Assembly (NCBI RefSeq): GCF_963169125.1
Contig: NC_084795.1
Span: 263,805,042 to 263,869,041 of the forward strand
Direction of reading: 5' to 3'
Source of the DNA: Humulus lupulus
Taxonomy: Eukaryota > Streptophyta > Magnoliopsida > Rosales > Cannabaceae
Length of the DNA: 64,000 bases
Part shown: positions 49,466 to 60,168 of the stretch, piece after piece
How positions within the stretch are numbered: the stretch's first letter is position 1
How the letters are laid out: each line of letters starts with the position of its first letter
Made by a program: the position numbers and the translations under genes
The notes under the pieces: model-generated
The model's input: the letters and a program-made list of their open reading frames with translations, nothing else
Told to the model about the DNA's origin: nothing
The model's database searches: none

Positions 49466-50822
49466 TTATTTAGTTGACTAAATAATCTCAAAGTCACTTA
49501 ACCAACTTTTGTGCGTTTTCTAAGAGTCTCTTTGAGATTCTTTTGAAAACATCATTTTGACATCCATTGATTTTCTCATCAAAATCAATTTGAAGATGTC
49601 AATTTTAAACACTTAAATCAAAGAAAATAAACCCTCAATGATTTATTTAAACACTTTGATATCTAATGCTTTGGTTTAACATTATCTCCTCTTTGACATT
49701 AATTTAAAACATATAACCGTTTTTAACAAGAATGAATAAAATTCTCTTCAACCTTATTCATTATTGGTATAAAGATTCAAAATTGCTTCTCCAATTTTGT
49801 AATGTCACCTCATTGAGACATTGAATATTTGAGAATTATTGTCACTAAATAATTCTCAAATGTTTTCTCTTTTGACCACACTTTAGACTCCAAGCCTATA
49901 GGTCAATATTTCATTCCATAATTTTGGATTCTCTTAATCCATTTTCTTGCAATAGCAAGACTCTTATCAAAAGATGTAACCCTTTTAGGTTCATCTTTTC
50001 TTATCTCATAAGTTGAGATGGTCAACACTTAAATGAGAAATTTTAATTTCTCAAATAGTTCTCTTTATTTACCAAATAAATGGTAATTCATCACATTGCA
50101 ATAAAATATGATAAAACATATTTACATTATTATCACCTTAATTATCATATTATATGAAACACCATAATAATCATGATAATTCTCATGTATATATCAATAT
50201 AATTTTATATATTAACATAATTATGTCTCAAAGAAATTTCACATAATTTTCCAACATACATCCATCATATTAGCATGCATTTTGAATCTCAAAATTATAT
50301 TGTAAGTGTATCACAAATATCATACAATAATTCACATATCCACATATTGATATATTCTATTGATTCACAAAATCAATATATAGGCATGTCAAAAACTACC
50401 TAATTATCATGATTTATAAAATCTCAAAAAATAATTTTCATGTCAAATGTATGTCTTACTATCTCACATATAGCATACACATAAGATTAAAAATCACTAG
50501 ATTATGTAGAGCTTCTCAAAAGTTCACTTCTAAAGATTTAACTTTCACAAATAGATGTGTAACATATGTTACAATGTATCTCATATTGTATTAATATGTT
50601 AACATCTACACAATTATTCATATATCAACATATGAAAACATGCTAATACATGAAATAAAATCTCATCACTATTATATAAAAGAGTGTATACATTTACACT
50701 TACCCTGTCTTACCACCTAGTTCAATGGGATCCATCAAACCTATCAAACCTCACTAGGACTTGGTTCATGATCTTGATTGTCTCACCTTCCATTGAAACA
50801 ACAATGGGGCTAAGCTTTTGAA
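49466..50822 (-). other. Non-coding upstream part of copia C, including a decayed copy of its own pol
   Basis: About 1.36 kb, very AT-rich, where gag, protease and early integrase would be expected. From about 49500 to 50050, short phrases match the downstream pol gene in the same order: TTTTGACATCCATT (49555 and ~48364), GAGAATT.TTGTCAC (49836 and ~48958), TTAGACTC.AAG.CTA (49885 and ~49020), and CTTGCAATA..GCAAGAC (49950 and ~49127). From 50060 to 50822 nothing is recognised. No standard initiator-Met primer-binding site is seen beside the LTR. Confidence 0.6.
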
Positions 50823-51014
50823 TGTTAGGAAAAATAATATTGCCTCAATGGAAATGGTAAGATAATGTTACAACTCTATGCAAAATATTACAATGGACAA
50901 GATTGATTAAATAAAGTGTTACAATATGTGACACTCTATGTCACGTTTATTTAATCTAAAACATTATATTATAAAATAATATAATATTACATTATATTAT
51001 AAAATAATATAACA
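50823..51014 (-). repeat. 5' LTR of copia C
   Basis: A 192-bp LTR that appears identical to 46355-46546. It is followed by the duplicated target CTTTC, after which the gypsy G integrase frame resumes. Confidence 0.93.
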
Positions 51015-51594
51015 CTTTCTCCCTGGCTTTCTGGAGTGAGGTCGTCCTCCCTGTCGAAGTAAAGGTAGCCTCGCATAGAGTCCAGACATTTGACCAAGAC
51101 CAGAACGACAAATTGCTCTGCGCGTCCCTCGACCTAATTGACAAAAAACGAGAAGCTTCACAGCTGCAGCTCGCGCATTATCAACAGAAGATCACTCGTT
51201 ATTTCAACTCAAAGGTCAAGAAACGCATCTTTAGCGTAGGCGACCTGGTACTCAGAAGAGTCTTCTTAGCCGGTAAGGATCCCAAGGACGGAGTGTTGGG
51301 ACCAAACTGGGAAGGGCCCTATCAAATAACAGAGGTCGTGAAAGAAGGAACCTTCAAGCTAGCTCGGCTTAATGGAGAAGCAGTCCCACTGACTTGGAAC
51401 GTGATACACCTGAAGAAATATTATCAGTAATACTTTTGTAAGGCTTAATTAGAAAAGCCACCTTTGTTTATTAAATAATGAGAGATAGTCTTTTCGCGTT
51501 GTCGTATATGTTTGTGGATGTAATGTTAAAAAAAAGGGGGGTACGTTTCAAGTAACCATGAAAGGTCCTTTCCTGATTACTTGGGGAGCATATA

Positions 51595-52195
51595 TCCTGG
51601 ATACAACCAGGTCCTAAAACTTAGAAGTTGATTCAAATTAATTGATCGATGTTTTTCTTAAAAAGCACGAGATATCAATAAAGGATTAACGCGAACTAAG
51701 TTTTTAAAGTTAATGTCCTGGATACAACTAGGTCCTAAAACTTAGAAGTTGATTCAAATTGATTAATCGATGTTTTTCTTAAAAAGCCCGAGATATCAAT
51801 AAAGGATTAATGCGAACTAAGTTTTTTAAGTTAATGTCCTGGATACGACCAGGTCCTAAAACTTAGAAGTTGATTCAAATTGATTAATCGATGTTTTTCT
51901 TAAAAAGCACGAGATATCAATAAAGGATTAACGCGAAATAAGTTTTTAAAGTTAATGTCCTGGATACAACCAGGTCCTAAAACTTAGAAGTTGATTCAAA
52001 TTGATTAATCGATGTTTTTCTTAAAAAGCACGAGATATCAATAAAGGATTAACGCGAACTAAGTTTTTTAAGTTAATGTCCTGGATACAACCAGGCCCTA
52101 GAACTTAGAAGTTAAGTATAAATTGATTGACTGATATTTTTCTAAAAAAGCATGAGATATCAATAAAAACACTAACAGAAACTAAGTCCTTACCA
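51595..52195 (+). repeat. Five tandem copies of a 121-bp unit in gypsy G
   Basis: The unit begins TCCTGGATACAACCAGGTCC and recurs at 51595, 51716, 51837, 51958 and 52079, exactly 121 bases apart. The first four copies are nearly identical; the fifth is diverged in its second half. The array lies between the pol stop (51430) and the antisense gene (from 52333). Tandem arrays at this place are known in Tat-type elements and can seed satellites. Confidence 0.92.
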
Positions 52196-52854
52196 AATGC
52201 GTTGAAAATGAGTAACAATAAAGGTAAAAAATAGATTAAAGTGAAATCTGGGGAAACCAATTGTCTTGAGGAGAAAAAAGCTCGTGGTAGAAGATTACAA
52301 ATAAAAAATAAAAAAGAGAAGGATCAAAAGTCCTAGGCCCCTTCAGGCCGCTCCGACGAAGTCACCCCTTCGGCATCCTGCTCGGCTGCAGCGGAAGTCT
52401 CCCCAGTCTCAAAGGGTGCCTCCTGTTGAAGTCGAGCCTTAAACTTCTCAAGGAAGGGCTCCCACACCTCCGGTGCCAGGAAGGAAAAATCACCATCCTG
52501 GTTGAAGGCTCATCAATGATAAAGCATGGCCTCCATGGAGGAGCTGGAAGATGCCCTCTCTGCCACAAGGGCGGCCTTGGCCTCCTCAAGCTCGACCGTC
52601 GCAGCATCCAAGGCGACCTGTGTAGCCTCAGCCTCCAGTAGCTTAGCCCGGTTTGCCTCCAGATCAGCCTGTGCAGCGACCAAGGCGGCCTACGTGACCT
52701 TCTTGCTTTCCCTGGCAGCCGTTAGGGCAGCCTTGGCATCTCGCTCTTGTTGTTGAGCAGATGCGAGGGTGCCCTGAGCAGTATGGAACTCGCCCTTGAC
52801 TTCGTCAAACCTGGCCCTGAACCGAGCTATGCTTCGGTGTAGAGCCAAAGCTGC

Positions 52855-52926
52855 CTGCAAGGTCAAAAGATGATAAGGCATGTGCTTTAGAAAAAGCAAA
52901 GAGAACCATGGATTAAGCAAACTTAC
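52855..52926 (-). other. Intron in the antisense gene of gypsy G
   Basis: 72 bases with donor ACA|gtaagt and acceptor ttgcag|GCAG on the minus strand. Removing it joins a Thr-Leu-Thr segment to the Ala-rich last exon in frame. Confidence 0.75.
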
Positions 52927-53378
52927 TGTGAGGGTCATCCCCAGTGAAGACTCCATAACGTTCTCGGGGCTCCTCGTTTCAATCTCCCGCAAGTCCCTTG
53001 GGGTGGCATTGTAGCAATGATCCACCATATAGGTCGCAGTTTCGTAAACCGTCCCTCGAAAGGCCTCGGGGATTTTCTCCAGGGCCTGAGTGTTGACCAG
53101 GATGCGCACAGTGGGAGTAAGAGCTGGCAAGGTCCCAGTTGGTACCTCCAGTTCCCGGTTAGAGACCGGAGGTTGCGGGGGAGGTGGGGGCATCTTCTCT
53201 ATGGCGGGAGGATCCTGGCCCTTCCCCTTGGAGGGAGACTTGGAAATGGTCCCAAGAGGAGGAATTTTCTTGGTCAGCCGGGGCTTCTTTATTAATGGTC
53301 CAGACGACCCGGAGGGAGGATTCCCCCCCTGGAAAATGGATCGCAGGACGTTGTCCCCAGGCTGTGACATCTCCTCGC

Positions 53379-53473
53379 CTGAAACAAAGACAAGGAAGCG
53401 TTAGTATGCGTGTAAAAATACTTGATAAAAAAAATCTCTAAAGAATCTAAAGAACATATTGAAAAGGTCCTAC
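53379..53473 (-). other. Intron in the antisense gene of gypsy G
   Basis: 95 bases, T-rich on the minus strand, with donor GGAGG|gtagga and acceptor tgtttcag|GCGAGG. The flanking exons read through in one frame into the MSQPGDNVLRS segment. Confidence 0.75.
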
Positions 53474-53924
53474 CCTCCGATCTAGAGGAGGAATCTATTG
53501 CCACGACCTCCGGCCGCGGAGCTTCTACGAGGGAGTCTAAGATTATAACTTCACGAATGAGAGGAGGCTCTGGGTCCGGATCCGCCTCAGGACTGGACTC
53601 CTCTACATACTGCCTAAGCCCCAGAGCTACTACACCCTCCAGAAGGGAGGGCCACGACCAAAGGTTGGTCCCATACTCCTAAGAAAAGGCTAACCTAAAA
53701 GCCAGGGTATTGTCTACTACTACAGTGCCCCTAGGGCGACCCATGTCATAGCGCAACACTAGTTGATCAACGCACTAGAGTAGAGTTATGTTATGGTCTG
53801 GGTCATTTTGATGACGATGTACGAGTTGGCTGGGGTTAAACCTAGCAAGCTATAGGTCTGCGGCAACCCTGTCTAAGTCCTTAAACAAGTATGGGTTACC
53901 TTGGCCGGAGGGGCCGGCTGCTGC

Positions 53925-56322
53925 TGTAACATCCCAAATTTCCTAATATGGCTTAGTGCCTGGATTAGGGGGCCGGGAGGCAATAATTGAGTTATTATGT
54001 GAATTATATTATAATATAATCATGCTTGTATGTTAGAGATATTAAATATGTGTATGTGGGTCCGTTTCTTATAAGAAGGATATATTAGTAATTTGACCCG
54101 TTTGGGGTATAAATGCGAATATGTGCTTGTGTGATTAAGACCACATTATTATGTTGATATATATTTGGGTTACTCAACGAGAGGTGGTCCCGATGAGCAA
54201 GTTAGCGGAAAAGTCACACCAGGGTCTTAATACCCGGTTCGGGGTGAGCTTAGGGGTATTATAGTAATTTAGTACATTACCGGGAATTAGTGGGTAATGG
54301 GAATTTATTGGTAACCGTGTGAGAATATTGGAAGTAGCGGGAATAATAGGATGCAAATTGTGGATAGCGGGATTTAAAGCAAAGGACAAAATTGCCCTTG
54401 TAAACACTTGATGAATAAGATAAGGGCAAGAGGCAAAATGGTCATTTTTGGGTTAATTGTGGTGTTTGGGTGAGCTGGGATTGCTGAGAAGACTAAGGAA
54501 ACTAAAGGAAAAAAAAAGGAATTCAGCAGCTCCCTTTCTCTCTCCCTCATTTATTCTAGGTGCCATGGAAGTTTGAGGAGTTTTTGGAAAATTGAAGAGG
54601 ATCAAAGCTTGGGAAATCAAGGTGTTAGGCTTGGGGATTAGTTCAAGGGCGTTTTTCATCTCTGAGGTAAGATTTAAACTTAGTTGCTCTTGGTGATTCT
54701 GTGATTATTGATTGAAGTTTAAAGTTTATGCATGTTAGATAGTTGGAAGGTTGAGTTTGTGGATTTTGATAAGTTTTATTATGATATATGGCTAGGTTTT
54801 GTTTTTGGAAAGGGTTGTGATAATTATGGGAACTGAATTGGAAGGTTAGGGTGGAATTAGATGGGTTTTAGTTGGGTTCGGTTGAAGAAAAACCCAGAAA
54901 TTTTTGGGTTCGTGGTGGTGAGCCGCGGCTTGCGAAGGGATTTTTGAGCCAGCAGGGCTCGGAGGCAGGGGCGGGCCGCGACGCCTCAGGGGCGCGCCGC
55001 AGTGCGTGTTGGTTTCCAGGGAGGCCAAGCCTCTGGAATTAGAGGTGGGTCGCGGCTCGGGTGTGAGGGGTCGCGGCTCTTAAGGGGAATTTTGGCTTAA
55101 ATGGGATTTTTAGATTGGGAACTTAACCATTTAGGCTCGGGATCGATTCTTCTTCCTTGTTAAGTGGAATTCGATGTCCCGGAGGCTAAGAGTTGGTCTG
55201 GAAGTTGTTAATTACCTGTTATTGATGGGAACTTCCTTATCGCGGTTGTGACTAGGTTTTCGCTAAGGGCTTGAATCGGGGGTCGTACTCAGAGGGTCGT
55301 CGCTAATAACCCGCATACGGACCAAAGGTAAGAAAACTGCACCTGTTATGTGAATGCTTGATTAGAGCTTAGTTAAGGTGATGAACATGATTATAATTAT
55401 GTTGCGAATGTCTAATTAGGTACGCTGTAACGTGCATAATTATGATTATAATGCATTGTATGACTATTTGATAAGTATGTTATATGAAACATGTGACTGT
55501 CTGTTATGACTGTGAAGCTTAGTTTATAAACTAGGGTATTATTAGGATGTTAAGTGGGGATCAACTTATTAGTTGAGAATATGATGGGCTCTAGGAGATC
55601 CTTATTAGTTGAGAATCCCAAGGTTTCAACTTATAAGTTGGAGGCACGTGGTGGTTTGACTTATAAGTCAAGGGCATAAGGAACTTAGTTTATAAGCTAA
55701 GATTGGCAGAATGCACGTGGAGTGCAGGCCACCATGGCTGGGCCACCCTGGGAGTGCAACATGCACTTGACTGGCTCGGATGCCAACAACTTGAAAGAAA
55801 GTGCAACATGCACTTGTGTGACTCTATGGTCTCCAATTGGGTTTAATGAATGCACTGGATTCAGTTATTACTGATTGATGGTTGTTTTATTCACTGAACT
55901 GTTGATTATGTTTTCTTGCTGAGTCTTCTGGCTCACAGGTGCTTTGTGGTGCAGGTAAAGGTAAAGAGAAGCTCAACCAGCCATGAGTCGAAGGGCATTA
56001 ACAGTGGTATGTACATATGCAGTCTGCTTGACCACCACAACCGAGATACTCAGAGGAACTAGGGTTAAACCCAGCTTTTGCCGCTTAGGACGGCTTATTG
56101 TGTAATCTGAGTTTTGTAATAAGCTTTTAAACTAACTTTTTTGGGATCCCATGTAAAGAACTTGTTTTTAACTTAATGGAAATGTTTATGAGATGATCAA
56201 AAGTTTTTAATACCCAAACCTTAGTGGCTTAATCACATGTTTAGTCCAAATGACTTGTTTAGCAAGTCCAACACTAGTTTTAAACACACTTGGTAATGGA
56301 CCCTAATTAGCAGGGCGTTACA
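53925..56322 (+). mobile_element. Solo LTR T5 (TGTAAC family) inside the antisense gene of gypsy G
   Basis: A 2398-bp block starts TGTAACATCCC, ends GGCGTTACA and has a perfect duplication GCTGC (53920-53924 and 56323-56327). It is closely similar to T2 in the same orientation. Palindromes CAACTTATAAGTTG (55627-55640) and TTGACTTATAAGTCAA (55656-55671) lie inside. Removing it with one GCTGC rejoins the antisense reading frame. No coding capacity. Confidence 0.9.
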
Positions 56323-57406
56323 GCTGCCCCGGACTGGATCCGCTCCGCGTCGACTCCCTGGGCGATCTCAAGAGCCCACTTCCGATGCACGAGCGACACC
56401 TCGTCTTCCTCGTCCTGCTCGTCGTCATCCGCAGCACCCCCCTCGGGGATGGGCGCCATCTCGCAAGCTGCTGGGACGGTCCGCGGCCTCCTCAAGGCCA
56501 GGGTCTGACCCGGAGAAATTAACTTACATGCCAGCATCGTCTCATCAGACACGAGCTGGCGGTAGTCTTTTTCGCTTGGAGGGAGCCCGGCCAAAGTTTC
56601 ATATTGACCCTTGAGGGTCACCGATTTAGCCGTCCTCGCAAAAATAGCTGCACGATGGTATTCAAGTCAATACGCATGGAAAGAAACAAGTCAGCGATGA
56701 TTTTGCAAGCTGAGGATAGAAAGAACTTATGAGGACGGTTGAAGTAGTGGTGTTCGCAGTTGCGGAACCCCGTCGACATAAAGAACTGGTCCTTGAAGTC
56801 GTTGGGGTGGCTGGGCAGCTCGATGACTGCGGCAGAGTTGGGAAAACGGGTCAAGTAATAGAACCTGTCGCCTCGCCCCCGTTGATCTGGGCTGGCTTTG
56901 AGGCAGAAGAAATAGAGAATGTCCGTCGGTGTAAGGACCTCCCATTCCTGCTTCAGGAACAGATACCTCAGCCTCGCTAACAGGCGGTAGGAGTTAGGGG
57001 GGAGTTGAAAGGGGGCTAGCTTCACGAAGTTCAGGAAGTCCGCGAAGTACTGGTCCAAAGGAAGAAAGGCCCCAGCCTTGAGGTGTTCGTCGCTCTAGGC
57101 CGTGAACTCCTCGTCGAGTGGTGTGCAGCTCCGCTCGCCCTCGAGGGGCGGTCAGGCAACAAGAACGCCTGTCCTTATTTCGATGTTGTGGGATAGCAGG
57201 ATCTTGTTGACCTTCCCCTGAGTTGTAACCTTCGAAACAATCCTCTCGGCCTCGAAGAAGGCGTCAGGTCCCACCTCAACCTCTTTCTCCACGGTGGGAC
57301 CGAAGTGGGGGATAGGGGATTCCGCTACCACCTCCTTCCCCTTGTTGGCCTGCTGGGATGATGAGCCGGCGGCGCTCTTTTTCGGCATGTTCTTCCTGGG
57401 TCCCAT

Positions 57407-58420
57407 CTGGTCGCCTAACGAACAAAGATGAAGAAAGTTTAGAAATGCGACCTAAAAATAGGAAAGGGAATCTAGCGCGAGAAATGATTTTCCTTACACG
57501 GGCTGAGGTAATCTCAGCCCGTGGTGCGTGAGGCCACGCTAATCTATGAACACGGGACTACGTTCCCAACGGGTCCCCGATTGCTCGGGATCCGTGTGTC
57601 AGGAGGGTCAGGATAATGCTTGCCTTGGAGGGAAAGTTTCAAAAAGCAAAACCGCCTGGGAAAAGTGACCCCTAAGCTACCCGGTTTTGCATCCTAGAAA
57701 CTTATCGCCTTCCCCTCTCCAAACAGACATTTCAAAAGGTTACCCAGAAAAGTCACCCCAGAATTATCTTGTCCTATGCGTCACATTCCTAAACATATTC
57801 TCATATGGTCATACCCCTAGGATAAAAACCTACGCACAAAACACCAGCCAAAAAGAAAAAACAACCTACAATGTGCGACTAAGAAAGAAGTTTACCTAAA
57901 CAAGAGAAATGGAAACATCTAAACGTACAACAGGCAGAGGACTTACAGAGTTTTTTGCTGTGTGAAAATCGCAAAAGGCGTAGGAGTCGGAATCCTGGTG
58001 GAGCCTTTAGAACTGGAGTCACGGAGAAACCCTTGTGTCTGGAACGTAGAGAACTCTGGAACGATAACTGGAAGGAAAAAGGCTTCCGAGGCTAAAGAAG
58101 AGAGAAGATGAGGAATTTTTTTTCAAATAAAGGGTGGCTCATGCGAAAGGTGGCCAACCTTATATATACGTAAAAGGCAAAGGAGCGAGGACCGTTCGAT
58201 CGCCTTAATGCGAGATACGAGGGTCACAACTCAAAAGACGAAACGACGACCGAAGATAGGCTAGGCCATTTAATGCGATTCTTGGAAGTCGGACCATCAC
58301 CAACCACGATGCTCCACGTGTCCGATACCAACGCAATAGGCGGGACATGAAGAGTCGAAAAAGAAGCCTAAAAGCCCCCACTGTGGCCACAGGTGACGTC
58401 ACGTGTCACGAGTAGGGTCT
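57407..58420 (-). promoter_or_regulatory. Promoter and 5' UTR region of the antisense gene
   Basis: About 1 kb separates the antisense start codon from the 3' LTR side. On the minus strand a TATATATA(AGG) box occurs at 58168-58161, a plausible core promoter for the antisense transcript, leaving a leader of ~720 bases that may contain a further intron. No protein-coding signal is seen in the plus orientation. Confidence 0.5.
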
Positions 58421-58430
58421 TGGGGGCAAA
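58421..58430 (+). other. Polypurine tract of gypsy G
   Basis: TGGGGGCAAA immediately precedes the TGTACG start of the 3' LTR, the expected place of the plus-strand primer. Confidence 0.7.
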
Positions 58431-59205
58431 TGTACGCCCTAAATATCCACGAGTTATTAGCGAGTTGGAAAAGAGCATAATTCAATCCGCCATGTGGAAA
58501 CCATCTACCCGGAGCTGCTGTTACGAGTTTCCACCTCTTTCGCCCAAGTTAATCAAAAGGTTAGCAAGTATACTCGAAGGCATCGGGTCAGCAGTATGGA
58601 TATCACGAGCTGGTGCTACATCAAGCTCGAGGTGCGACATAGATCTGGCACCCCCGACCATTTGTGAAGTCAACCACGCAATGTAAATGTGTGCATATCA
58701 GACATCACGTGTCTCCATTCCTGAATTCTCGGACACGTAGCATAAACGTGCGTGTTCAGGCACCCCACGACTGGTTTGGGCCATGCGGCCCATTATCCCC
58801 CTTACCTATTGATTAGACAACACTTCATTGTCAGGTTTTAGGAATTAATCATAAGTGTCACAGATGTGACATGATGGGTAAGAAGGTCACGGGATGACCC
58901 CCTTTACCAACACCCAGATATCCTCTCCCTATAAATATGAAGACCCTGGGCATTGCAAGGGGTTGGCGTTTTGATTGTAAAGAAACACCTTGTAAGGAAT
59001 AATCAAGATATATCAATAATATTGACTGGTGGACTATAGGTATTTTAACCTTCGAACCACCTAAAAAGAAAGGAGTGATAACCTTCCCACCATACTAATT
59101 TCGCTAGTTTGGAATATAAATATTTACATATTACGGTTCACTATTTAGCACTAATCCATCCCGTTTATTCGTATAATTATCTGTTGGCGAAGAACCGCGT
59201 CAACA
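58431..59205 (+). repeat. 3' LTR of gypsy G
   Basis: A 775-bp LTR aligning fully with 39618-40393, differing by a few percent by eye (mainly C/T and G/A changes and small indels). It is followed by the target duplication ACACG. Confidence 0.93.
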
Positions 59206-59210
59206 ACACG

Positions 59211-60168
59211 CTTTCAAGATCGCCCAACACTTTGAGCTCATTATTCTAGTCAGCCTCATTTTTAGCTAGTGATTTCATCGAGCTCAATCTTCGGAGACCA
59301 ACGTCTTCAAGTTTGCAAGTAATGTTCGAATAACACCCATATGCATAAGAGAAGATTCATTATTTCGAGCTTGATGCTTAAGCTCGAGCCTTCTGAACTT
59401 GTGCTCGATCGCCAACAAGAACAAGTCAGGAATTATGCAAATTTATACGAGTGTCCAGGTACTGCTTGTTATTTTTGAGCTTATGCTTTACGAGCCTATA
59501 TTTCGAGGCTCATTTATGACGGTGTCAAAATTTGGGTGTAACACATATAAAGTTATAATATTAATTAATTATTTCTTAAAAATTAATTGATTAATTATTA
59601 TATTAATATATAAGTCACATATTATTTACCCAAAAATGGACTACCTGATGACGTGACATGATTGACCTACACGTGGGATACACGTGGCAGTTTAAGTAAG
59701 TATGGTCTGTTCGACCATCGACCAGAAGAGAATTGTCTCATAAGACAACATAATTACGGGCGACCAGTGTGCTCGCATATTTTCATTTATTTTCTTGAGA
59801 TATGTAATCTTACAATTACGCATTAATTGTAATTTCTATTATTATTTAGATAAACTTGTATTAAATGTAATTATGGCTCAATAGTGAGAATTTGGAACTC
59901 TTAACTTTTGAACTTCAGAATTCTAAGAGAGAAATAGAGTGTTTTATCCACCACAATTGTATTCATCAGAGAGTTTGTGAAACTCATGAACCCTATTCAT
60001 TGATCACAGTTCTTGAGATTTTATATCAATAAGAAAACTAAGTGGATGTAAGTCATTACCATTGATTGTGACCGAATCACAATAAATTTTTTGTATCGTT
60101 TATCTTTTCGTCTTGATTTTATCTCATTTTCTATCATTTTACTTATTTCGTGTTGTTGAGGGTCAACA
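59211..60168 (+). other. Intergenic DNA with a probable old LTR fragment
   Basis: The first ~300 bases continue the pre-insertion sequence of 39400-39617 and hold no gene. The part from about 59520 to 60168 looks like an LTR: a sharp start near TGTCAAAATTTGGGTG, a CCACAATTGTATTCATCAG...TATCAATAAG stretch like the R-U5 region, and an end GTTGAGGGTCAACA. There is no second copy and no clear target duplication, so this is tentative. Confidence 0.35.

Larger units (their letters stand above)
46355..51014 (-). mobile_element. Ty1/copia retrotransposon C, minus orientation, internally deleted
   Basis: A 4660-bp element has two short LTRs (46355-46546 and 50823-51014) that appear identical base for base, and a perfect target duplication CTTTC (46350-46354 and 51015-51019). 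It is inserted in the integrase codons of gypsy G. The polypurine tract (AGTGGGGGAA on the minus strand, next to 46546) marks its 3' side. Only the second half of integrase, reverse transcriptase and RNase H remain; gag and protease are absent. Identical LTRs point to a recent insertion, so the deleted form was probably itself mobilised with proteins supplied by another element. Confidence 0.93.
40448..51430 (+). pseudogene. Gypsy G gag-pol polyprotein, interrupted by eleven stops and by copia C
   Basis: The frame is join(40448..46354, 51020..51430). It keeps one frame throughout: the copia C insertion plus its duplication is a multiple of three and I see no indel. Domains: gag with a retrotransposon-gag region (~41740-42180) and a [17 protein letters not shown] knuckle (~42547-42600), protease (VDNGSS, ~43000), reverse transcriptase (~43830-44400, intact YVDD near 44220), RNase H (~44560-44990), a second RNase H-like domain (~45050-45430; VDG, NNEAEYEALL, NDSQLV, NADALA), integrase zinc region (~45720-45850), and D,D,E core with SDNGTQF (~45920-46240). 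Stops start at 40499, 41972, 42026, 42164, 43049, 44438, 44714, 44756, 45581, 45959 and 45992. The integrase C-terminus ends at 51430. Confidence 0.92.
52333..57406 (-). pseudogene. Antisense gene of gypsy G (Tat-type aORF, plant transposase_28-like), split by T5
   Basis: Transcribed opposite to gag-pol. It begins MGPRKNMPKK at 57406. A domain like the putative gypsy-type transposon family (Pfam Transposase_28, by memory) lies at ~57080-56730, with QLPPNSYRLLARL, DILYFFCLK, RFYYLTRFPN and HPNDFKDQFFM. Then come VTLKGQYETLAGLPP (~56610) and an acidic segment (~56400). T5 interrupts at 53925-56322, after which coding resumes. Two canonical introns lie at 53473-53379 and 52926-52855. The exon between them is Pro-rich; the last exon encodes an Ala-rich probable coiled coil ending at 52333. 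In-frame stops near 57150, 57095, 53880 and 52690, plus others, disable this copy. A third intron near 56730-56650 is likely but unresolved. The protein's role is unknown. Confidence 0.8.
39618..59205 (+). mobile_element. Ty3/gypsy retrotransposon G (Tat/Ogre-type) with two nested insertions
   Basis: The LTRs 39618-40393 and 58431-59205 begin TGTACGCCC and end GTCAACA. The target duplication ACACG is perfect (39613-39617 and 59206-59210), so the whole 19.6 kb is one insertion plus later insertions. The internal order is gag, protease, reverse transcriptase, RNase H, a second RNase H-like domain, integrase, a 121-bp tandem array, an antisense gene, and a purine tract. A second RNase H and an antisense gene downstream of pol are hallmarks of the Tat lineage. 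Without copia C and T5 the element would be about 12.5 kb. LTRs differ by a few percent by eye, mostly transitions. Confidence 0.93.

Noticed and set aside
40520..51430. A possible captured or domesticated gene in the gag-pol region of gypsy G
   Set aside because: Every domain matches the normal Tat-type gag-pol order and stops are scattered throughout; nothing indicates host gene capture.
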